Of a stretch of DNA of 64,000 bases, positions 8,018-22,385 are shown piece by piece. The stretch's first letter is position 1. The number at the start of each line of letters is the position of its first letter. Origin of the DNA: Aquilutibacter rugosus (GTDB taxonomy: Bacteria > Pseudomonadota > Gammaproteobacteria > Xanthomonadales > Xanthomonadaceae). Both the position numbers and the translations under genes were made by a program. The notes beneath the pieces were generated by a model that saw only the letters and a list, made by a program, of their open reading frames with translations, had not been told where the DNA came from and did no database searches. The stretch covers positions 682,001 to 746,000 of the forward strand of contig NZ_JAZHBO010000002.1 in NCBI RefSeq assembly GCF_036541335.1, in the 5' to 3' direction.

Positions 8018-10882
8018 TCAGAACCAATCCCGTTGTTCGCCGTCGCCGGCCACGTTATCTACACAGCGCACACACAAGCCCGCGTATGCAGCCACCGTAC
8101 CGACATCAGCGCGGTGTTGCCAGCAACGCACGCACTTGGGCTTGTCGGTCTTGGCTGCAAGGATTTCAATGCCATCCTGCACGTCTCCTGCAGGCTCGAT
8201 GCGCACATCGCCCGAGATGAAGAAGAATCGCAATTCATCGATCATTGGCGCCAGCCAGTTGGCATCGGCGACATTGACACGCAACGTAATCTCAGCGTCC
8301 AGTGCGGCACCGATCTCGCCATTAGCGCGCATCGGTTCCAGTACCTTGGAGACCTGCTCACGCAGATCGAACAGTCGCTCGAAGTCATTGGCATCGAGTC
8401 GCGGCGCCGACAGTTGCGCTTGCGGAATGTCGTACCAGGTGGTGAACCACAACTCCTCTTCGCGGGTGCCGGGCAGATAGCCCCAGATCTCATCGGCTGT
8501 AAACGACAGAATGGGCGCCATCCAGCGCACCATGGCCTCGATCACGTGCAGCATCGCCGTTTGTGACGAGCGACGGGCCGGTGCGTTTTCCTGCAGGGTG
8601 TACAGACGGTCCTTGGTGATGTCCACATATTGCGAACCCAAGTCAACGGAACAGAAGTTAGCGAGCAACTGCACGACCGTCGCAAAGTCGTACCGCTCGT
8701 AGGCCGCCGTGATTTGCTGCTGCAGCTCTGCCGTGCGATTGACGACCCACTGATCCAGCGGCAACAGATCGGCCGGTGCAACCGCATGGACAGTCGGATC
8801 GAACCCGTTAAGGTTCGCCAGCAGGATGCGCGCGGTGTTACGAATGCGGCGATAGATCTCCGAGGTGCGCTTAAAGATTTCCTTGGAGACGGCAATCTCG
8901 GCCGAGTAATCCGCCGATGCCACCCACAGACGCAGAACGTCGGCACCCATGGTGTCCATGATTTCCTGCGGCGGAATCACGTTGCCGATCGACTTGGACA
9001 TCTTGCGTCCCTTTTCGTCGACTGTGAAGCCGTGCGTCAGCACCTGCCGATACGGGGCGTTGCCGTACATTGCATTCGAAGTGAGCAAGGACGACTGGAA
9101 CCAACCGCGGTGCTGATCGGAGCCTTCGAGATACAGATCGGCCGGACGATACAAACCGTCTTCCGGACGTTGCGCCAGCACCGTTTCATGCGTACTGCCC
9201 GAATCGAACCAGACATCCAGCACGTCGGTCGTTTTTTCGTAATCGGCGGCTTCGGCACCGAGCAGTTCGGCGGCATCGAGCTGCCACCAGACGTCAATGC
9301 CTTCGGCCTCGATGCGCTGTGCGACCAGCTCGATCAGCTCCGGTGTACGCGGATGCGGCTCCGCCGTCTCGCGATGAATAAAGAACGGAATCGGTACGCC
9401 CCAGGTGCGCTGGCGCGAAATAGTCCAGTCCGGACGGCCTTCGACCATGCCGTGGATGCGCGCCTCGCCCCATGCCGGTGTCCATTGCACCGTAGCGATG
9501 GAACGCAGCGCCTGATCGCGCAGGCCTTCCTTGTCCATAGAGATAAACCACTGTGGCGTGGCACGAAAAACAACGGGCTTCTTGTGGCGCCAGCAGTTCG
9601 GATAGCTGTGCGTGATGCGATTCTGTGCCAGCAGTGCCCCGCTCTCCTGCAGGACCGGCACGATGACGGTGTCGGCCTTCCAGATGTGCGTACCGACCAG
9701 CTCCGTTTCACCAACAGCCGGAGTACCGGGCAGATATTTGCCTTGACCGTCGATCGGTGTGATTTGGGCGGCGGTGTATTGCGGCAGGATGCCTGCGCGT
9801 TGCGAGACGGCATAGTCGTCGGCGCCGTGACCCGGTGCGGTGTGCACCACGCCGGTGCCGTCATCGGCAGTGACGTGATCGCCCAACAGGACCGGCACCG
9901 TGCGTTCGGCATAGAACGGATGGCGCAGGCGTTCGCCTTCGAGATCGCTGCCATTGACGGTGGCAAGAACAGTAGCGTTTTCCAGACCGTAACGTTGCGC
10001 AGCGCGATCGGCCAAGGTGGCGGCGACGATCAGCCAGCGGGCGCGGCCATCGGGCAACGAAGGGCCTTCGATCAGTGCGTATTCCAGATCCGGGCCAATG
10101 GATACCGCCAACGAGGCCGGCAAGGTCCAGACCGTGGTGGTCCAGATCGGCATGGCAATGACGGCATTGTCGGGCAGCGAAACGCCAAACAGCCCGGCGA
10201 GACGTGAGCTCTCGACGGCCTCATAGGCGACGTCAACGGCCAGCGATTGCTTGTCGGCGTATTCGATTTCGGCTTCGGCGAGTGCGGAGCCGCAATCAAA
10301 GCACCAGTACACCGGCTTGGCACCGCGAACGATGTGACCGCGGCTGAAGATCTTGCCGAGACCGCGCACCATGTCGGCCTCAAAGCGACGATCCATGGAC
10401 AGATACGGACGCTCCCAGTCACCCAACACACCAAGACGCTTAAAACCATGACGTTGAATGTCAACCTGTTCGGCAGCGTACTCACGACACTTGTCGCGGA
10501 ACTGCTCCGGCGTCAGCGGATTGCCGACTTTGCCGAATTTCTTTTCGATGGCGATCTCGATCGGTAGACCATGGCAATCCCAACCGGGAACATACGGTGC
10601 ATGGTGATTGTCCATCCACTTGGACTTGACGATGATGTCCTTGAGAATCTTGTTCAGGGCATGGCCGATGTGAATCACGCCATTGGCATACGGCGGACCA
10701 TCGTGCAGCACAAAGGTCTTGCTGCGATCGCGCGTAAAGGCCTGCACGCGATCGTACAGACGCGACTGCTCCCACTCCGCCAGCCGTTGCGGCTCGCGCT
10801 TGGGTAGATCGCCACGCATCGGAAACTCGGTTTCCGGCAGCAGCAAAGTGGATTTGTACGGATTGGTGTCGTCGTTGCTCAC
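8018..10882 (-). CDS. ileS: Isoleucyl-tRNA synthetase
   Basis: 954 residues, normal for the bacterial type. The start is GTG 10882, overlapping the ribF stop in a GTGA junction that implies translational coupling. The class I signatures are HIGH at about 71-74 ([15 protein letters not shown]) and [10 protein letters not shown] at about residue 610, with the large editing domain inserted between them. The C-terminal zinc finger is present as [13 protein letters not shown] and [20 protein letters not shown]. It ligates isoleucine to tRNA-Ile in the cytoplasm. Confidence 0.97.
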   Translation of the reverse strand: MSNDDTNPYKSTLLLPETEFPMRGDLPKREPQRLAEWEQSRLYDRVQAFTRDRSKTFVLHDGPPYANGVIHIGHALNKILKDIIVKSKWMDNHHAPYVPGWDCHGLPIEIAIEKKFGKVGNPLTPEQFRDKCREYAAEQVDIQRHGFKRLGVLGDWERPYLSMDRRFEADMVRGLGKIFSRGHIVRGAKPVYWCFDCGSALAEAEIEYADKQSLAVDVAYEAVESSRLAGLFGVSLPDNAVIAMPIWTTTVWTLPASLAVSIGPDLEYALIEGPSLPDGRARWLIVAATLADRAAQRYGLENATVLATVNGSDLEGERLRHPFYAERTVPVLLGDHVTADDGTGVVHTAPGHGADDYAVSQRAGILPQYTAAQITPIDGQGKYLPGTPAVGETELVGTHIWKADTVIVPVLQESGALLAQNRITHSYPNCWRHKKPVVFRATPQWFISMDKEGLRDQALRSIATVQWTPAWGEARIHGMVEGRPDWTISRQRTWGVPIPFFIHRETAEPHPRTPELIELVAQRIEAEGIDVWWQLDAAELLGAEAADYEKTTDVLDVWFDSGSTHETVLAQRPEDGLYRPADLYLEGSDQHRGWFQSSLLTSNAMYGNAPYRQVLTHGFTVDEKGRKMSKSIGNVIPPQEIMDTMGADVLRLWVASADYSAEIAVSKEIFKRTSEIYRRIRNTARILLANLNGFDPTVHAVAPADLLPLDQWVVNRTAELQQQITAAYERYDFATVVQLLANFCSVDLGSQYVDITKDRLYTLQENAPARRSSQTAMLHVIEAMVRWMAPILSFTADEIWGYLPGTREEELWFTTWYDIPQAQLSAPRLDANDFERLFDLREQVSKVLEPMRANGEIGAALDAEITLRVNVADANWLAPMIDELRFFFISGDVRIEPAGDVQDGIEILAAKTDKPKCVRCWQHRADVGTVAAYAGLCVRCVDNVAGDGEQRDWF

Positions 10883-11838
10883 GCCGTCGCTCGTAATGTG
10901 AAATGGGAGTTCAACACCTGACGTGCCTCATCGGCATCGCGGTGCATTTGCGCAGTGAGCGCTTCCAGTGAATCGAATTTTTTCTCGTCCCGCAGTTTGG
11001 CTGCAAAATCCACGCCGATGCGTTGGCCGTAGAGATCGCCTTCGAAATCGAACAGATGGACCTCGAGGAGCGGTTCGTGATGCGTGCCGTTGACCGTAGG
11101 ACGCGTGCCGAAACTTGCAACCGCAGGAAGGCGGCGCCCGTCCGCCAAGTCAACCCAGCAGGCATAGATGCCATGCAGCACCGGCTGATAACGGCTGTAG
11201 CGAATATTGGCCGTAGGGAAGCCTAAGGTGCGGCCGAGTTTGGCACCGTGAACGACCTTGCCTTCGATGCGGTACGGCCTGCCTAGCAGTTGCTCTGCAG
11301 CTGCAAACTCACCGGCGCCCAACTGCTGTCGAATGACTGAACTGGAGATGCGTTCGCCGGCCAGGTGTTGCGGTTCAATCTCGTGCGCCGTAAAGCCGAG
11401 CCTGCTGCCCTGCTCCTGCAAGGTGTCCAGATTGCCGCCACGGCGATGGCCGTACGCAAATTCCGGCCCCACCCACACCTCGCGCGCCTGCAGCCGATCG
11501 TGCAGGATGCGGCGGGCAAATTCGTCGGCCGTCATACGCGTCATGGATTCGTTGAAGCGCAGCAGGCCAACGGAGTCGATCCCGAGTTGGTGCAAGCTGC
11601 GCACACGTTGCGAGGACAGCATCAGACGCGGCTGGCGCTGCTCGCGGGCAAACCACTCGCGCGGCAAGGGCTCAAACGTCAGCGCAACCGATGGCAAGTC
11701 AAGGGCTTGCGCACGCTCCACCGTGCGGCGCACCAACGCTGCATGACCCAAATGAAGACCGTCAAACGCGCCGATGCAAACCACACTGCCCTGCGGGAAT
11801 AAAAGGTCCCCGTCAACGTCGCGAAATAGCCTGCTCAT
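10879..11838 (-). CDS. ribF: Bifunctional riboflavin kinase / FAD synthetase
   Basis: 319 residues from ATG 11838 (MSRLFRD); an in-frame GTG nine bases upstream adds only three residues. The N-terminal nucleotidyltransferase domain carries [10 protein letters not shown] (residues 23-32), with the HxGH-type adenylylation motif. The C-terminal riboflavin kinase domain shows [20 protein letters not shown] and ending motifs such as [20 protein letters not shown]. The enzyme makes FMN and then FAD from riboflavin. It is co-transcribed with ileS (GTGA overlap) and follows murJ with a gap of less than 30 bases, the usual order in this group. Confidence 0.96.
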   Translation of the reverse strand: MSRLFRDVDGDLLFPQGSVVCIGAFDGLHLGHAALVRRTVERAQALDLPSVALTFEPLPREWFAREQRQPRLMLSSQRVRSLHQLGIDSVGLLRFNESMTRMTADEFARRILHDRLQAREVWVGPEFAYGHRRGGNLDTLQEQGSRLGFTAHEIEPQHLAGERISSSVIRQQLGAGEFAAAEQLLGRPYRIEGKVVHGAKLGRTLGFPTANIRYSRYQPVLHGIYACWVDLADGRRLPAVASFGTRPTVNGTHHEPLLEVHLFDFEGDLYGQRIGVDFAAKLRDEKKFDSLEALTAQMHRDADEARQVLNSHFTLRATA

Positions 11839-11865
11839 GAACCCCACAGTATAGCGCAGGCGCCT

Positions 11866-13482
11866 CTAGTGCCCTTTGAAATCCCGTGGCCGCACGCCCA
11901 TCGCCAGCAGGCTCAGACCGTAGATGGCAACCCCGGCGCCAATCAGCAGCGCCAGACGCCAAATCCGCGAACCGAAGTGCCAAGCGCTCCAGTCGGACCA
12001 GTGCGTTCCGAGCGCCCAGACCGTCGCCGCCATCAGCGTCGCCGCCAGCGCGATCTTGACCAGGAAGCGCAGCCAGCCGCTCTGTGGCTCGAACAGTTGA
12101 TAGCGGTGCAGTGCGATCCCCAACGCAATGGCATTGACCCAGGCGGCGAACGCAATCGCCAGCGACAGAACGACGTGTACACCGGGCGTGGATCCGGCAG
12201 CGCTGAGCCAATTGTGATCGTGCATCTGCAGGGCCTGACGACCGGCCTCGGTAGCCAGCATCCAGGTGGCGGCGCCGGCGAACACGAACAGCGCATTGGC
12301 CAACAAGGAGGCCAGTGCAGCGCGCATCGGCGTGCGTGCATCCTGTCGTGCGTAGAACGCGGGCGCCAGCACTTTGACGAGCAAAAATGCGGGTATTGCC
12401 AGGGCTTGAGCTACGATGCTGCGCGAAGTCATCTCCAGATCCGTCGCGTTAAAGCGACCGTACTGAAACAGCGTGGCCACCACCGGTTTTGCACACAGTG
12501 CCAGGCCGATACAAGCCGGAATGCCAATCAGCAGACATAAGCGAAAGCCCCAGTCGAGACTTCGCGAATATCCCTGTCGGTCCGCCTGCACGTAATGGCT
12601 GGCCAGATTCGGCAAAATCACCGTGCCGATGGCGACCCCGAAAATCCCCAGCGGAAACTCCAGCAAGCGATCGGCGTAATACAGCCAGGTCACGCTGCCG
12701 GCCGCCAGCATCGTCGCGACCACAGTATTGAGCAGCAGATTCACTTGCGCGACCGACGAGCCCAGGATGCCCGGCCCCATGCGCCGCAGCACTGCACGCA
12801 CGCCGGCATCACCCGCTCCCCATTTGGGCTTGGGCAGCAACCCCAATCGCATCAGGGACGGAATGTGGAAGGCGAGCTGCAGCACGCCGGCGATCGTCAC
12901 GCCCCACGCCAACGCCCGCACTGGAATCTGCAAGCGACTCGACACGGCCAATGCCGCAACAATCAGCGACAAATTCAGCAGCAATGGTGACAACGCGGGC
13001 ACCGCAAAGCGACCGTAGCTGTTGAGAATGCCGCCGGCCATCGCGGTCAGCGAAATCAGCAGGACATAGGGGAACGTAATGCGCAGCAGTTCGGTAGCCA
13101 GACGGAACTGCTCACCATCGGGCGCAAAGCCCGGAGCAAACCAACGCATCAGTAGCGGGGCCAATGCAAGTGCCAGACCCGTCAGCACCAGCAGTCCGGC
13201 AATCAGGGTGCCGGCCACCTTATCAATGAACTCGCGAACTTCACGCTCAGAGCTGCTGTCGCGGTATGCTTGCAGCACCGGGACAAAGGCCATGCTGAAG
13301 GCGCCTTCGCCGCTGATTCTACGCATGAAATTGGGGATGCGGAAAGCGACCAGAAAGGCGTCCATGGCGGCGCCGGCACCGAAATGAGTGGCGTAGATCT
13401 GGTCGCGCACCAGGCCGGAAATCCGCGATAGCAGGGTCATGCTGCTATGGATGCCGGCCGACTTGGCCAAACCCTTAGACAT
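11866..13482 (-). CDS. murJ: Lipid II flippase MurJ
   Basis: 538 residues from ATG 13482 ([20 protein letters not shown]); an in-frame GTG nine bases earlier is the alternative. It is a polytopic inner-membrane protein of the MVF/MOP superfamily with about 14 hydrophobic segments. The N-terminal [25 protein letters not shown] and [16 protein letters not shown] stretches are diagnostic and hold the essential basic residues. MurJ flips lipid II for peptidoglycan synthesis. The gene is divergent from rpsT, with 109 bases of shared upstream DNA, and precedes ribF. Confidence 0.95.
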   Translation of the reverse strand: MSKGLAKSAGIHSSMTLLSRISGLVRDQIYATHFGAGAAMDAFLVAFRIPNFMRRISGEGAFSMAFVPVLQAYRDSSSEREVREFIDKVAGTLIAGLLVLTGLALALAPLLMRWFAPGFAPDGEQFRLATELLRITFPYVLLISLTAMAGGILNSYGRFAVPALSPLLLNLSLIVAALAVSSRLQIPVRALAWGVTIAGVLQLAFHIPSLMRLGLLPKPKWGAGDAGVRAVLRRMGPGILGSSVAQVNLLLNTVVATMLAAGSVTWLYYADRLLEFPLGIFGVAIGTVILPNLASHYVQADRQGYSRSLDWGFRLCLLIGIPACIGLALCAKPVVATLFQYGRFNATDLEMTSRSIVAQALAIPAFLLVKVLAPAFYARQDARTPMRAALASLLANALFVFAGAATWMLATEAGRQALQMHDHNWLSAAGSTPGVHVVLSLAIAFAAWVNAIALGIALHRYQLFEPQSGWLRFLVKIALAATLMAATVWALGTHWSDWSAWHFGSRIWRLALLIGAGVAIYGLSLLAMGVRPRDFKGH

Positions 13483-13496
13483 TTCAGCCACTTACC

Positions 13497-13525
13497 TTGA
13501 CTTTCGGAAAAATACAGGTCATACT
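13497..13525 (+). promoter_or_regulatory. Sigma-70 promoter of rpsT
   Basis: TTGACT (-35), a 17-base spacer and CATACT (-10) lie about 70 bases before the rpsT start, in the murJ-rpsT divergent region. Confidence 0.7.
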
Positions 13526-13591
13526 TTCCCGTCTGATTGTTCAGAAACCAACATTCTAACCAGCTTCACTACCGTTTTCAGGAATTTCACA

Positions 13592-13864
13592 GTGGCAAAC
13601 ATCAAATCCGCCAAGAAGCGCGCCAAGCAAGCTGTCGTTCGCAATGCGCGTAACGCCAGCCAACGCTCCATGCTCCGCACTTCTGTGAAGAAGGTGATTA
13701 AGGCCCTGGCCGCAAACGATGCTGACGCTGCGCAAGCCGCCTTCAACATCGCTCAGCCGGTGCTGGATCGCCTGAGCTCGCGTGGCCTCATCCATAAGAA
13801 CAAGGCCGCCCGTCACAAGTCGCGCCTTTCGGCCCGCATCAAGGCTCTGAAGACCGCTGCTTAA
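13592..13864 (+). CDS. rpsT: 30S ribosomal protein S20
   Basis: 90 residues from GTG 13592, with AGGAA about nine bases upstream; upstream in-frame codons give no S20-like sequence. The protein is very basic ([46 protein letters not shown]) and has the three-helix S20 pattern. A non-ATG start is common for rpsT and is linked in E. coli to weak initiation and autoregulation. It is transcribed alone between its promoter and a strong terminator. Confidence 0.96.
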   Translation: MANIKSAKKRAKQAVVRNARNASQRSMLRTSVKKVIKALAANDADAAQAAFNIAQPVLDRLSSRGLIHKNKAARHKSRLSARIKALKTAA

Positions 13865-13892
13865 TCTCTTAAGCACGGAATTCTGCACCACT

Positions 13893-13919
13893 AAAAACCC
13901 GGCCATGTGCCGGGTTTTT
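13893..13919. terminator. Bidirectional terminator after rpsT
   Basis: The perfect stem AAAACCCGGC / GCCGGGTTTT with a CATGT loop has A and T runs on both sides. It serves rpsT and the convergent DUF1428 gene. Confidence 0.9.
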
Positions 13920-13944
13920 GTTTGTCTTAAGCTCAGGTCCCTAT

Positions 13945-14307
13945 TCACTCGGCACTGAGTTCGATCAGCCCTTTGAAGCCGCCGTAAATCATGCGCGCGC
14001 CGTTAAACGGCGCCGTGGTCATATCGACGCTCAGGACCTCGGGGTCCGACATGATGATCTTGTTGACCTTATCGCGCGTGCGTTTGTTCGGGTAGACCAC
14101 GTACGAAAAGAACACGGTCTCGCCCGGCTCTTTCTTTACAGCCAGATCAAACGAAGTGACCTTGCCCGACGGGACATCATCGCCTTGGGCCTCAATGTAC
14201 TGCAGCGCCCCGAGCTGGATCAGCTTCTTGCCGAACTTGCGCCCCCATTTCCGGTATTCGGCGATCCGGTCGGAATAGACGGGAATGACGAATCCATCAA
14301 TGTACAT
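13945..14307 (-). CDS. DUF1428 family protein (YbaA-like)
   Basis: 120 residues from ATG 14307, which has AGGAG upstream. The longer frame back to 14397 would overlap obgE and lacks homologous character. The sequence MYIDGFVIPVYSDRIAEYRKW, VTSFDLAVKKEPGETVFFSYVVYPNKRTRD and ALQYIEAQGDDVP matches the DUF1428 / YbaA group, small alpha-beta proteins with a dimeric ferredoxin-like fold. Their biochemical role is not established. The gene sits between obgE (same strand, 67 bases upstream) and the shared rpsT terminator. Confidence 0.85.
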   Translation of the reverse strand: MYIDGFVIPVYSDRIAEYRKWGRKFGKKLIQLGALQYIEAQGDDVPSGKVTSFDLAVKKEPGETVFFSYVVYPNKRTRDKVNKIIMSDPEVLSVDMTTAPFNGARMIYGGFKGLIELSAE

Positions 14308-14374
14308 GGCGCAGACTCCTGAACTGGAAAAGGGTATACCAGTAGACACCCGATCGACGGCGCAACACAAGCCC

Positions 14375-15451
<1,077 letters not shown>

Positions 15452-15488
15452 TTACGGTTTGGTGGCAGCACGACGCTGCGATGAGCAA

Positions 15489-15513
15489 ACAAAAGCCCCG
15501 CGCAGGCGGGGCT
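15489..15513 (-). terminator. Terminator between rpmA and obgE
   Basis: On the minus strand AGCCCCGC-CTGC-GCGGGGCT is followed by TTTGTTTG. It would end most rplU-rpmA transcripts before obgE, allowing higher ribosomal protein than Obg expression. Confidence 0.85.
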
Positions 15514-15560
15514 CTTGCGAAATCGGCATCCGGCCTTGACCGGTGCCGAAGCGAATCGGC

Positions 15561-15818
15561 TTATTCGCCGATGACGCTGACGGTGCGACGCTTCTTCAGG
15601 CCCTTGGTCGAGAACTCGACCTTGCCGTCGACAAGCGCAAACAGCGTGTGGTCACGGCCAATACCAACGCCGGCACCGGCGTGGAATTGCGTGCCGCGCT
15701 GACGCACGATGATGTTACCGGCTTCAATCGCCTGACCGCCGTAGATCTTCACACCCAGGTATTTCGGGTTGGAGTCACGGCCGTTACGGGTCGAGCCTAC
15801 GCCTTTTTTCTGTGCCAT
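15561..15818 (-). CDS. rpmA: 50S ribosomal protein L27
   Basis: 85 residues, normal length. [24 protein letters not shown] and [26 protein letters not shown] are the L27 signature. The basic N-terminal tail reaches the peptidyl-transferase centre. There is no Firmicutes-type cleavable leader. GGGAG lies nine bases before the ATG. The gene is 21 bases downstream of rplU and obviously co-transcribed. Confidence 0.97.
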   Translation of the reverse strand: MAQKKGVGSTRNGRDSNPKYLGVKIYGGQAIEAGNIIVRQRGTQFHAGAGVGIGRDHTLFALVDGKVEFSTKGLKKRRTVSVIGE

Positions 15819-15839
15819 GGTTCGTTCTCCCTGTAACGA

Positions 15840-16160
15840 TTATTTGCTGTCACCACCGGTGATACCGGTGATTTCAATTTCGGTGAAATGCTGACGGTGA
15901 CCCATCTGCTTACGGTGGTGCTTACGACGACGGAACTTGACGATGCGGACCTTGTCGGCGCGGCCATGGCCAACGACCTTGGCTGCAACAGTGGCGCCCT
16001 TCAGCGCGTCACCAACGGACACGCCGTTGTCACCGCCGATCATCAGAACGTTGTCGAACTTAATTTCATTGCCGGCTTCGGCATCGAGCAATTCAACACG
16101 CAGGGTTTCACCCTGCATGACGCGGTATTGCTTACCGCCAGTCACGATAACTGCGTACAT
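15840..16160 (-). CDS. rplU: 50S ribosomal protein L21
   Basis: 106 residues. [23 protein letters not shown] and the ending [26 protein letters not shown] are characteristic of L21, which binds 23S rRNA. AGAGGA is the ribosome-binding site. It is the first gene of rplU-rpmA and has a well-formed promoter upstream. The last residues (TGGDSK) are a short nonconserved tail. Confidence 0.97.
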   Translation of the reverse strand: MYAVIVTGGKQYRVMQGETLRVELLDAEAGNEIKFDNVLMIGGDNGVSVGDALKGATVAAKVVGHGRADKVRIVKFRRRKHHRKQMGHRQHFTEIEITGITGGDSK

Positions 16161-16223
16161 GAGACCAGATTCCTCTGTAGTTATTTTGGTCAGTTCTACC
16201 GCACGGCCGTGGGTAGAAGCGGA

Positions 16224-16252
16224 ATTATACCCGCCCTGTCGCCGCGACGCAA
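16224..16252 (-). promoter_or_regulatory. Sigma-70 promoter of rplU-rpmA
   Basis: TTGCGT (-35), a 17-base spacer and a perfect TATAAT (-10) on the minus strand lie about 65 bases upstream of rplU. The spacer is GC-rich, of the discriminator type seen for ribosomal genes. The rest of the 16161-16428 gap shows no gene. Confidence 0.85.
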
Positions 16253-16428
16253 GTCATTGTCTACGTTACGATTTTTGACCCAACCACTGCATCAAGCTGA
16301 ACAGATGCGAACCGAGCATTTAACAAATGCCCCCGCGTTTTCATGGTCTTTACATCTGCTGTGCTGAAGTGGTCCCAGGCAATCACTTTGTGGTTCGCCC
16401 CCACTTTCTCCTTTTAGGGACATTTACC

Positions 16429-17601
16429 ATGTTTGAATCCTTAGTATCTCAAGTCGGTGGCCGCTTCGGCCTGACCGAGGACAAGACCAAGCAATTGCTG
16501 GGCCTGCTGATCGGCCTGATCTTCAACGAAGGCCGTGGCGGTCCGACCGCCTTCCTGCAATCGTTCCGCGACAAGGGCCTGGGCGATGTCGTAGCCTCCT
16601 GGCTCGGCACCGGCGACAACCTACCGGTCAACGGCAGCCAAATCAGCAATGTGCTGGGTTCGGACGTAATCAACAGCTTCGGTAACCGACTCGGCTTGCC
16701 GGGTGCCACCGTGAGCGACGCCGCCGCCGCACTGCTGCCGACCGCCGTCTCGACGCTGGCCAGCAACGGCACCCTGGAACTGGGCGCTCTGGACCGCATC
16801 CGCGGCTGGTTTGGCAGCCTGTGGGATGATGGCGACGCCGCCGTGCGCACCGCCGCTGTCGGTGCCGGCGCTGTTGGTGCCTCGGCTGCTGCCGCAACCG
16901 CTGCTGCTGTGGACCGCGAACCGGTGACCCGCACCACCACGACCGAATCGGTGCCGCCGCGTACCACCTACACTACGACCCAACCGGAACGTACATCGGG
17001 TGGCTGGTGGAAGTGGCTGCTGCCGCTGCTGGCTCTGCTGGTCGCCATTTGGGCCTTCCGCAGCTGCGACACCACGGACAAGGACGCCGCCATTGCTCCG
17101 ACCACCGCAGAGACCCCGGCTGTTGCGCCGGTCGACACGACGGCTACCGACACCGTGGCTGCTGCGGGTGATTCCGCCGCTGCCGCGCTCCAGGAAGCCG
17201 AAGCCAAGGCTCGCACCGCACTGGGTGCTTTGACGGCCGACTCCTCGACCGCCGACTTCAAGGCCGCTCTGGACATGGTACCGATCCAGTTCGACACCGC
17301 CAAGTCGACCATCAAGACTGAATCCAATGCGATTCTCGATGAAGCCGCCAACACCATCAAGAACATGAAGGCCGGCTCCAAGATCGAGATCCAGGGCTAC
17401 ACGGATTCGGACGGTGACGACGCCGCCAACCTGAAGCTGTCGCAAGAACGCGCCGATGCTGTCAAGGCCGCTCTGGCGCAACGCGGTGTGTCGGCTGACA
17501 TCCTGTCCACCAAGGGTTACGGCGAAGCCAACCCGATCGGTGATAACGCCACTGCTGAAGGCAAAGCCAAGAACCGTCGCATCGCTTACGACATCAAGTA
17601 A
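16429..17601 (+). CDS. DUF937 (YidB-like) / OmpA C-terminal domain fusion protein
   Basis: 390 residues from ATG 16429, with AGGGA upstream; an earlier in-frame start would add 34 residues without homology. Residues 1-130 resemble the YidB/DUF937 helical domain (LVSQVGGRFGL, LLGLLIGLIFN, ASWLGTGDNLPVNGSQISNVLG). Next come an Ala-rich segment, a Thr/Pro-rich linker and one hydrophobic segment (193-210, WWKWLLPLLALLVAIWAF). Residues 284-390 form an OmpA-like peptidoglycan-binding domain with IEIQGYTDSDG, NLKLSQERADAVKAAL and KNRRIAYDI. There is no signal peptide, so I infer an inner-membrane anchor with the OmpA domain in the periplasm. The function is unknown. It is monocistronic, ending in a strong terminator. 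Confidence 0.85.
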   Translation: MFESLVSQVGGRFGLTEDKTKQLLGLLIGLIFNEGRGGPTAFLQSFRDKGLGDVVASWLGTGDNLPVNGSQISNVLGSDVINSFGNRLGLPGATVSDAAAALLPTAVSTLASNGTLELGALDRIRGWFGSLWDDGDAAVRTAAVGAGAVGASAAAATAAAVDREPVTRTTTTESVPPRTTYTTTQPERTSGGWWKWLLPLLALLVAIWAFRSCDTTDKDAAIAPTTAETPAVAPVDTTATDTVAAAGDSAAAALQEAEAKARTALGALTADSSTADFKAALDMVPIQFDTAKSTIKTESNAILDEAANTIKNMKAGSKIEIQGYTDSDGDDAANLKLSQERADAVKAALAQRGVSADILSTKGYGEANPIGDNATAEGKAKNRRIAYDIK

Positions 17602-17632
17602 GCCCTCGCGACCCTTCGCTAAGCAGGAACAG

Positions 17633-17660
17633 GCGCCCGGATCACTCCGGGCGCTTTTTT
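17633..17660 (+). terminator. Intrinsic terminator after the DUF937/OmpA gene
   Basis: GCGCCCGG (17633-17640) pairs with CCGGGCGC (17647-17654) around a six-base loop and is followed by TTTTTTG. Confidence 0.9.
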
Positions 17661-17710
17661 GTTACCATTTTTGATTGATTTTGCGCGGCTTAGCCCCCAC
17701 TGTTCAGAAC

Positions 17711-20613
<2,903 letters not shown>

Positions 20614-20617
<4 letters not shown>

Positions 20618-21012
20618 GTGGCGAGCTGTTGCTGGACACCCTCTTACCCATTCGCTGGCGCGACCTGGATGCGTTCAATCACGTCAACAATTCGACGTAT
20701 CTGACGTATCTCGAAGAATCGCGACTGCAGTGGATGCTCGGTGTCGCCGGCCTTAGCATGGACGATCGCGCCGTGCCGGTTATGGTCGCCAGCCAACTCA
20801 ACTATCGCCGTCCGCTGCTGTGGCCGGGCTCCGTGCGGATCCTGTTAACGGCAGAGCGCATCGGTCAGTCGAGCGTCACCATTGCGCATCAGATGGTGCA
20901 TCCGGAACGTCAGGACGAACTGTACTGCGACGGAAGCGTTACTGTGGTCTGGATTGATTCCGCGACAGGCCAGAGTGTTCCGCTGCCGCAAGCCGTGCGC
21001 GACGCGATGTAA
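20614..21012 (+). CDS. Acyl-CoA thioesterase, YbgC/4-HBT hotdog family
   Basis: 132 residues starting at an ATG inside the uvrA stop (ATGA overlap), so translation is coupled to uvrA. The sequence [25 protein letters not shown] fits the 4-hydroxybenzoyl-CoA thioesterase-like hotdog fold; Asp17 in RDLD is the expected catalytic acid. The rest ([31 protein letters not shown]) fits the fold's beta strands. Such enzymes hydrolyse short or medium acyl-CoAs; the substrate here is unknown. It is convergent with the PCu(A)C gene, 36 bases apart, with no clear terminator. Confidence 0.83.
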
Positions 21013-21048
21013 CGTAAAGTGATGCGCTGAAACGTCAAAGCCTGTAAC

Positions 21049-21516
21049 TCAGCCGGCCATGCCCTTCACATCAAACATCACCTGCAGGCTCCAGCCGGGA
21101 CCGGACATTCGAATCGGAATCCGGCTGCCGATTTTTAAATTGGACTTCGGCTTCATCAGCATCAGGTGCAAGCCACCCGGTCGAAAGACCACACGATCTC
21201 CCGGTGCTACTGTGAGTGCCGGAACGTAACGCATGCGTGCTACGTTATCGCGCTCGACCGTCTCATGGATGCTGACCTCACCAAAGTCGGAACTGCGCAC
21301 CGTGTTGAGCACAATGGCATTGCGACAGCCATTATCGAGCTGAAAATAACCGGCCATCATGCGTGGCTTTCCCGGCGGCACTCGCACTACAGCTTGAGAG
21401 ACCTTGGGTACGCATGCCGGCAATACGGCCTGTGCCGTCTGCGGGGCCGCCATCAGGGCCACCGTAATCATGCACGACCACATGGTTAACGACTTAGCTA
21501 TCAGTTCAATTTTCAT
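21049..21516 (-). CDS. Periplasmic copper chaperone, PCu(A)C family
   Basis: 155 residues from ATG 21516, whose first base is shared with the sulfurtransferase stop (TAATG). It has an N-terminal signal-like hydrophobic segment (about residues 5-30). The full copper motif H-x10-M-x21-H-x-M is present: His84, Met95, His117 and Met119. Family members carry Cu(I) in the periplasm, often to the CuA site of cytochrome c oxidase. The family's usual partners (SCO or a TonB receptor) are not adjacent. It is the distal gene behind a Nudix and a sulfurtransferase gene. Cysteines at 35 and 64 may form a disulfide. Confidence 0.88.
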   Translation of the reverse strand: MKIELIAKSLTMWSCMITVALMAAPQTAQAVLPACVPKVSQAVVRVPPGKPRMMAGYFQLDNGCRNAIVLNTVRSSDFGEVSIHETVERDNVARMRYVPALTVAPGDRVVFRPGGLHLMLMKPKSNLKIGSRIPIRMSGPGWSLQVMFDVKGMAG

Positions 21517-22385
21517 TAGGGTTGTTCTCCGGTTGCAACGGGATGGTCGGCATTCTCTATCCAACCACTCCACGATGGCGGGTACATGGCGGCACCCGGT
21601 AGGCCAGCCAATTCCATCGCCAACAGATTGTGCGCGGCAGTTACTCCCGATCCGCAGTAAAACACCGGCGCCTGATCACTGTTCGAGCCTCGCAGCAGCT
21701 CGGTCAGTTCGCGCCGCAAATCGTCAGCAGGCTTTATCCGACCATCGGGCAACAGGTTCAAGCCAAAGGGTCGATTCAGGGCACCCGGAATGTGTCCGGC
21801 CTTTGCATCAATGGTTTCGTTCTCGCCACGGTAGCGATCGGCCGCACGCGAATCAATAATCGGTCGGCCCGCATCACGCGCATCCACCAGCTGCTCCGCT
21901 GTCAGCAGACGCGTGCGGTCGAACTCTATGTCCGCAACCGACTCAAGCGAAGCCGCCGGCTCCTGTTGCGTAACGCCGGACTCCAGCAGACGCCCTTCTT
22001 GTGTCCAAGCGCGGAACCCGCCATCGAGCACAGCCACCTGATCGTGACCGGAGACCTTAAGCAACCACCAGGCTCTTGCGGCAAACATACCGGAGTGCTG
22101 GTCGTAAACCACCACCGGCGTATCGCGTGTGATTCGCCATGTTGCCAACTGCGCCCGCCATTGCTCGATAGAGGGCCATGGATGACGCCCTGCTCCCACC
22201 GAATGCGGGCCGGACAGAACGTCGTCCATAGAGGCAAGAATGGCGCCGGGCAGATGCGAATCGACAAACACATCGCATGCCCAGTCGGGCTGCGCCAAAT
22301 CATGCCGGCAATCAAGGATGACCGGCGCACGACCTGCGTCCAGCAACTCCTGCAACTGCGCAGTCGAAATCAGATCACGAATCAT
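21516..22385 (-). CDS. sseA: Sulfurtransferase, probable 3-mercaptopyruvate sulfurtransferase (two rhodanese domains)
   Basis: 289 residues from ATG 22385, which overlaps the Nudix stop (ATGA). There are two rhodanese domains (about 1-130 and 160-285). The active-site loop YCGSGVTA with Cys244 is the mercaptopyruvate type rather than the CRKGVT thiosulfate type. Other signatures are DCRHDL near the N-terminus, VVVYDQHSGMFAARAWWLL, DGGFRAW, HIPGALN and the C-terminal YPPSWSGWI. The enzyme transfers sulfur from mercaptopyruvate to thiols or cyanide. Tight coupling with the Nudix and PCu(A)C genes suggests one transcript, though a common pathway is not obvious. Confidence 0.88.
   Translation of the reverse strand: MIRDLISTAQLQELLDAGRAPVILDCRHDLAQPDWACDVFVDSHLPGAILASMDDVLSGPHSVGAGRHPWPSIEQWRAQLATWRITRDTPVVVYDQHSGMFAARAWWLLKVSGHDQVAVLDGGFRAWTQEGRLLESGVTQQEPAASLESVADIEFDRTRLLTAEQLVDARDAGRPIIDSRAADRYRGENETIDAKAGHIPGALNRPFGLNLLPDGRIKPADDLRRELTELLRGSNSDQAPVFYCGSGVTAAHNLLAMELAGLPGAAMYPPSWSGWIENADHPVATGEQP

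Noticed and set aside
8630..10207. 525-codon open frame antisense to ileS
   Set aside because: It lies wholly inside the well-supported ileS gene, has a Gln/Arg/His-rich composition typical of a GC-driven shadow frame, and has no recognisable domain.
17655..17710. LexA/SOS box upstream of uvrA
   Set aside because: No CTGT-N8-ACAG or other recognisable SOS palindrome is present in the short gap.
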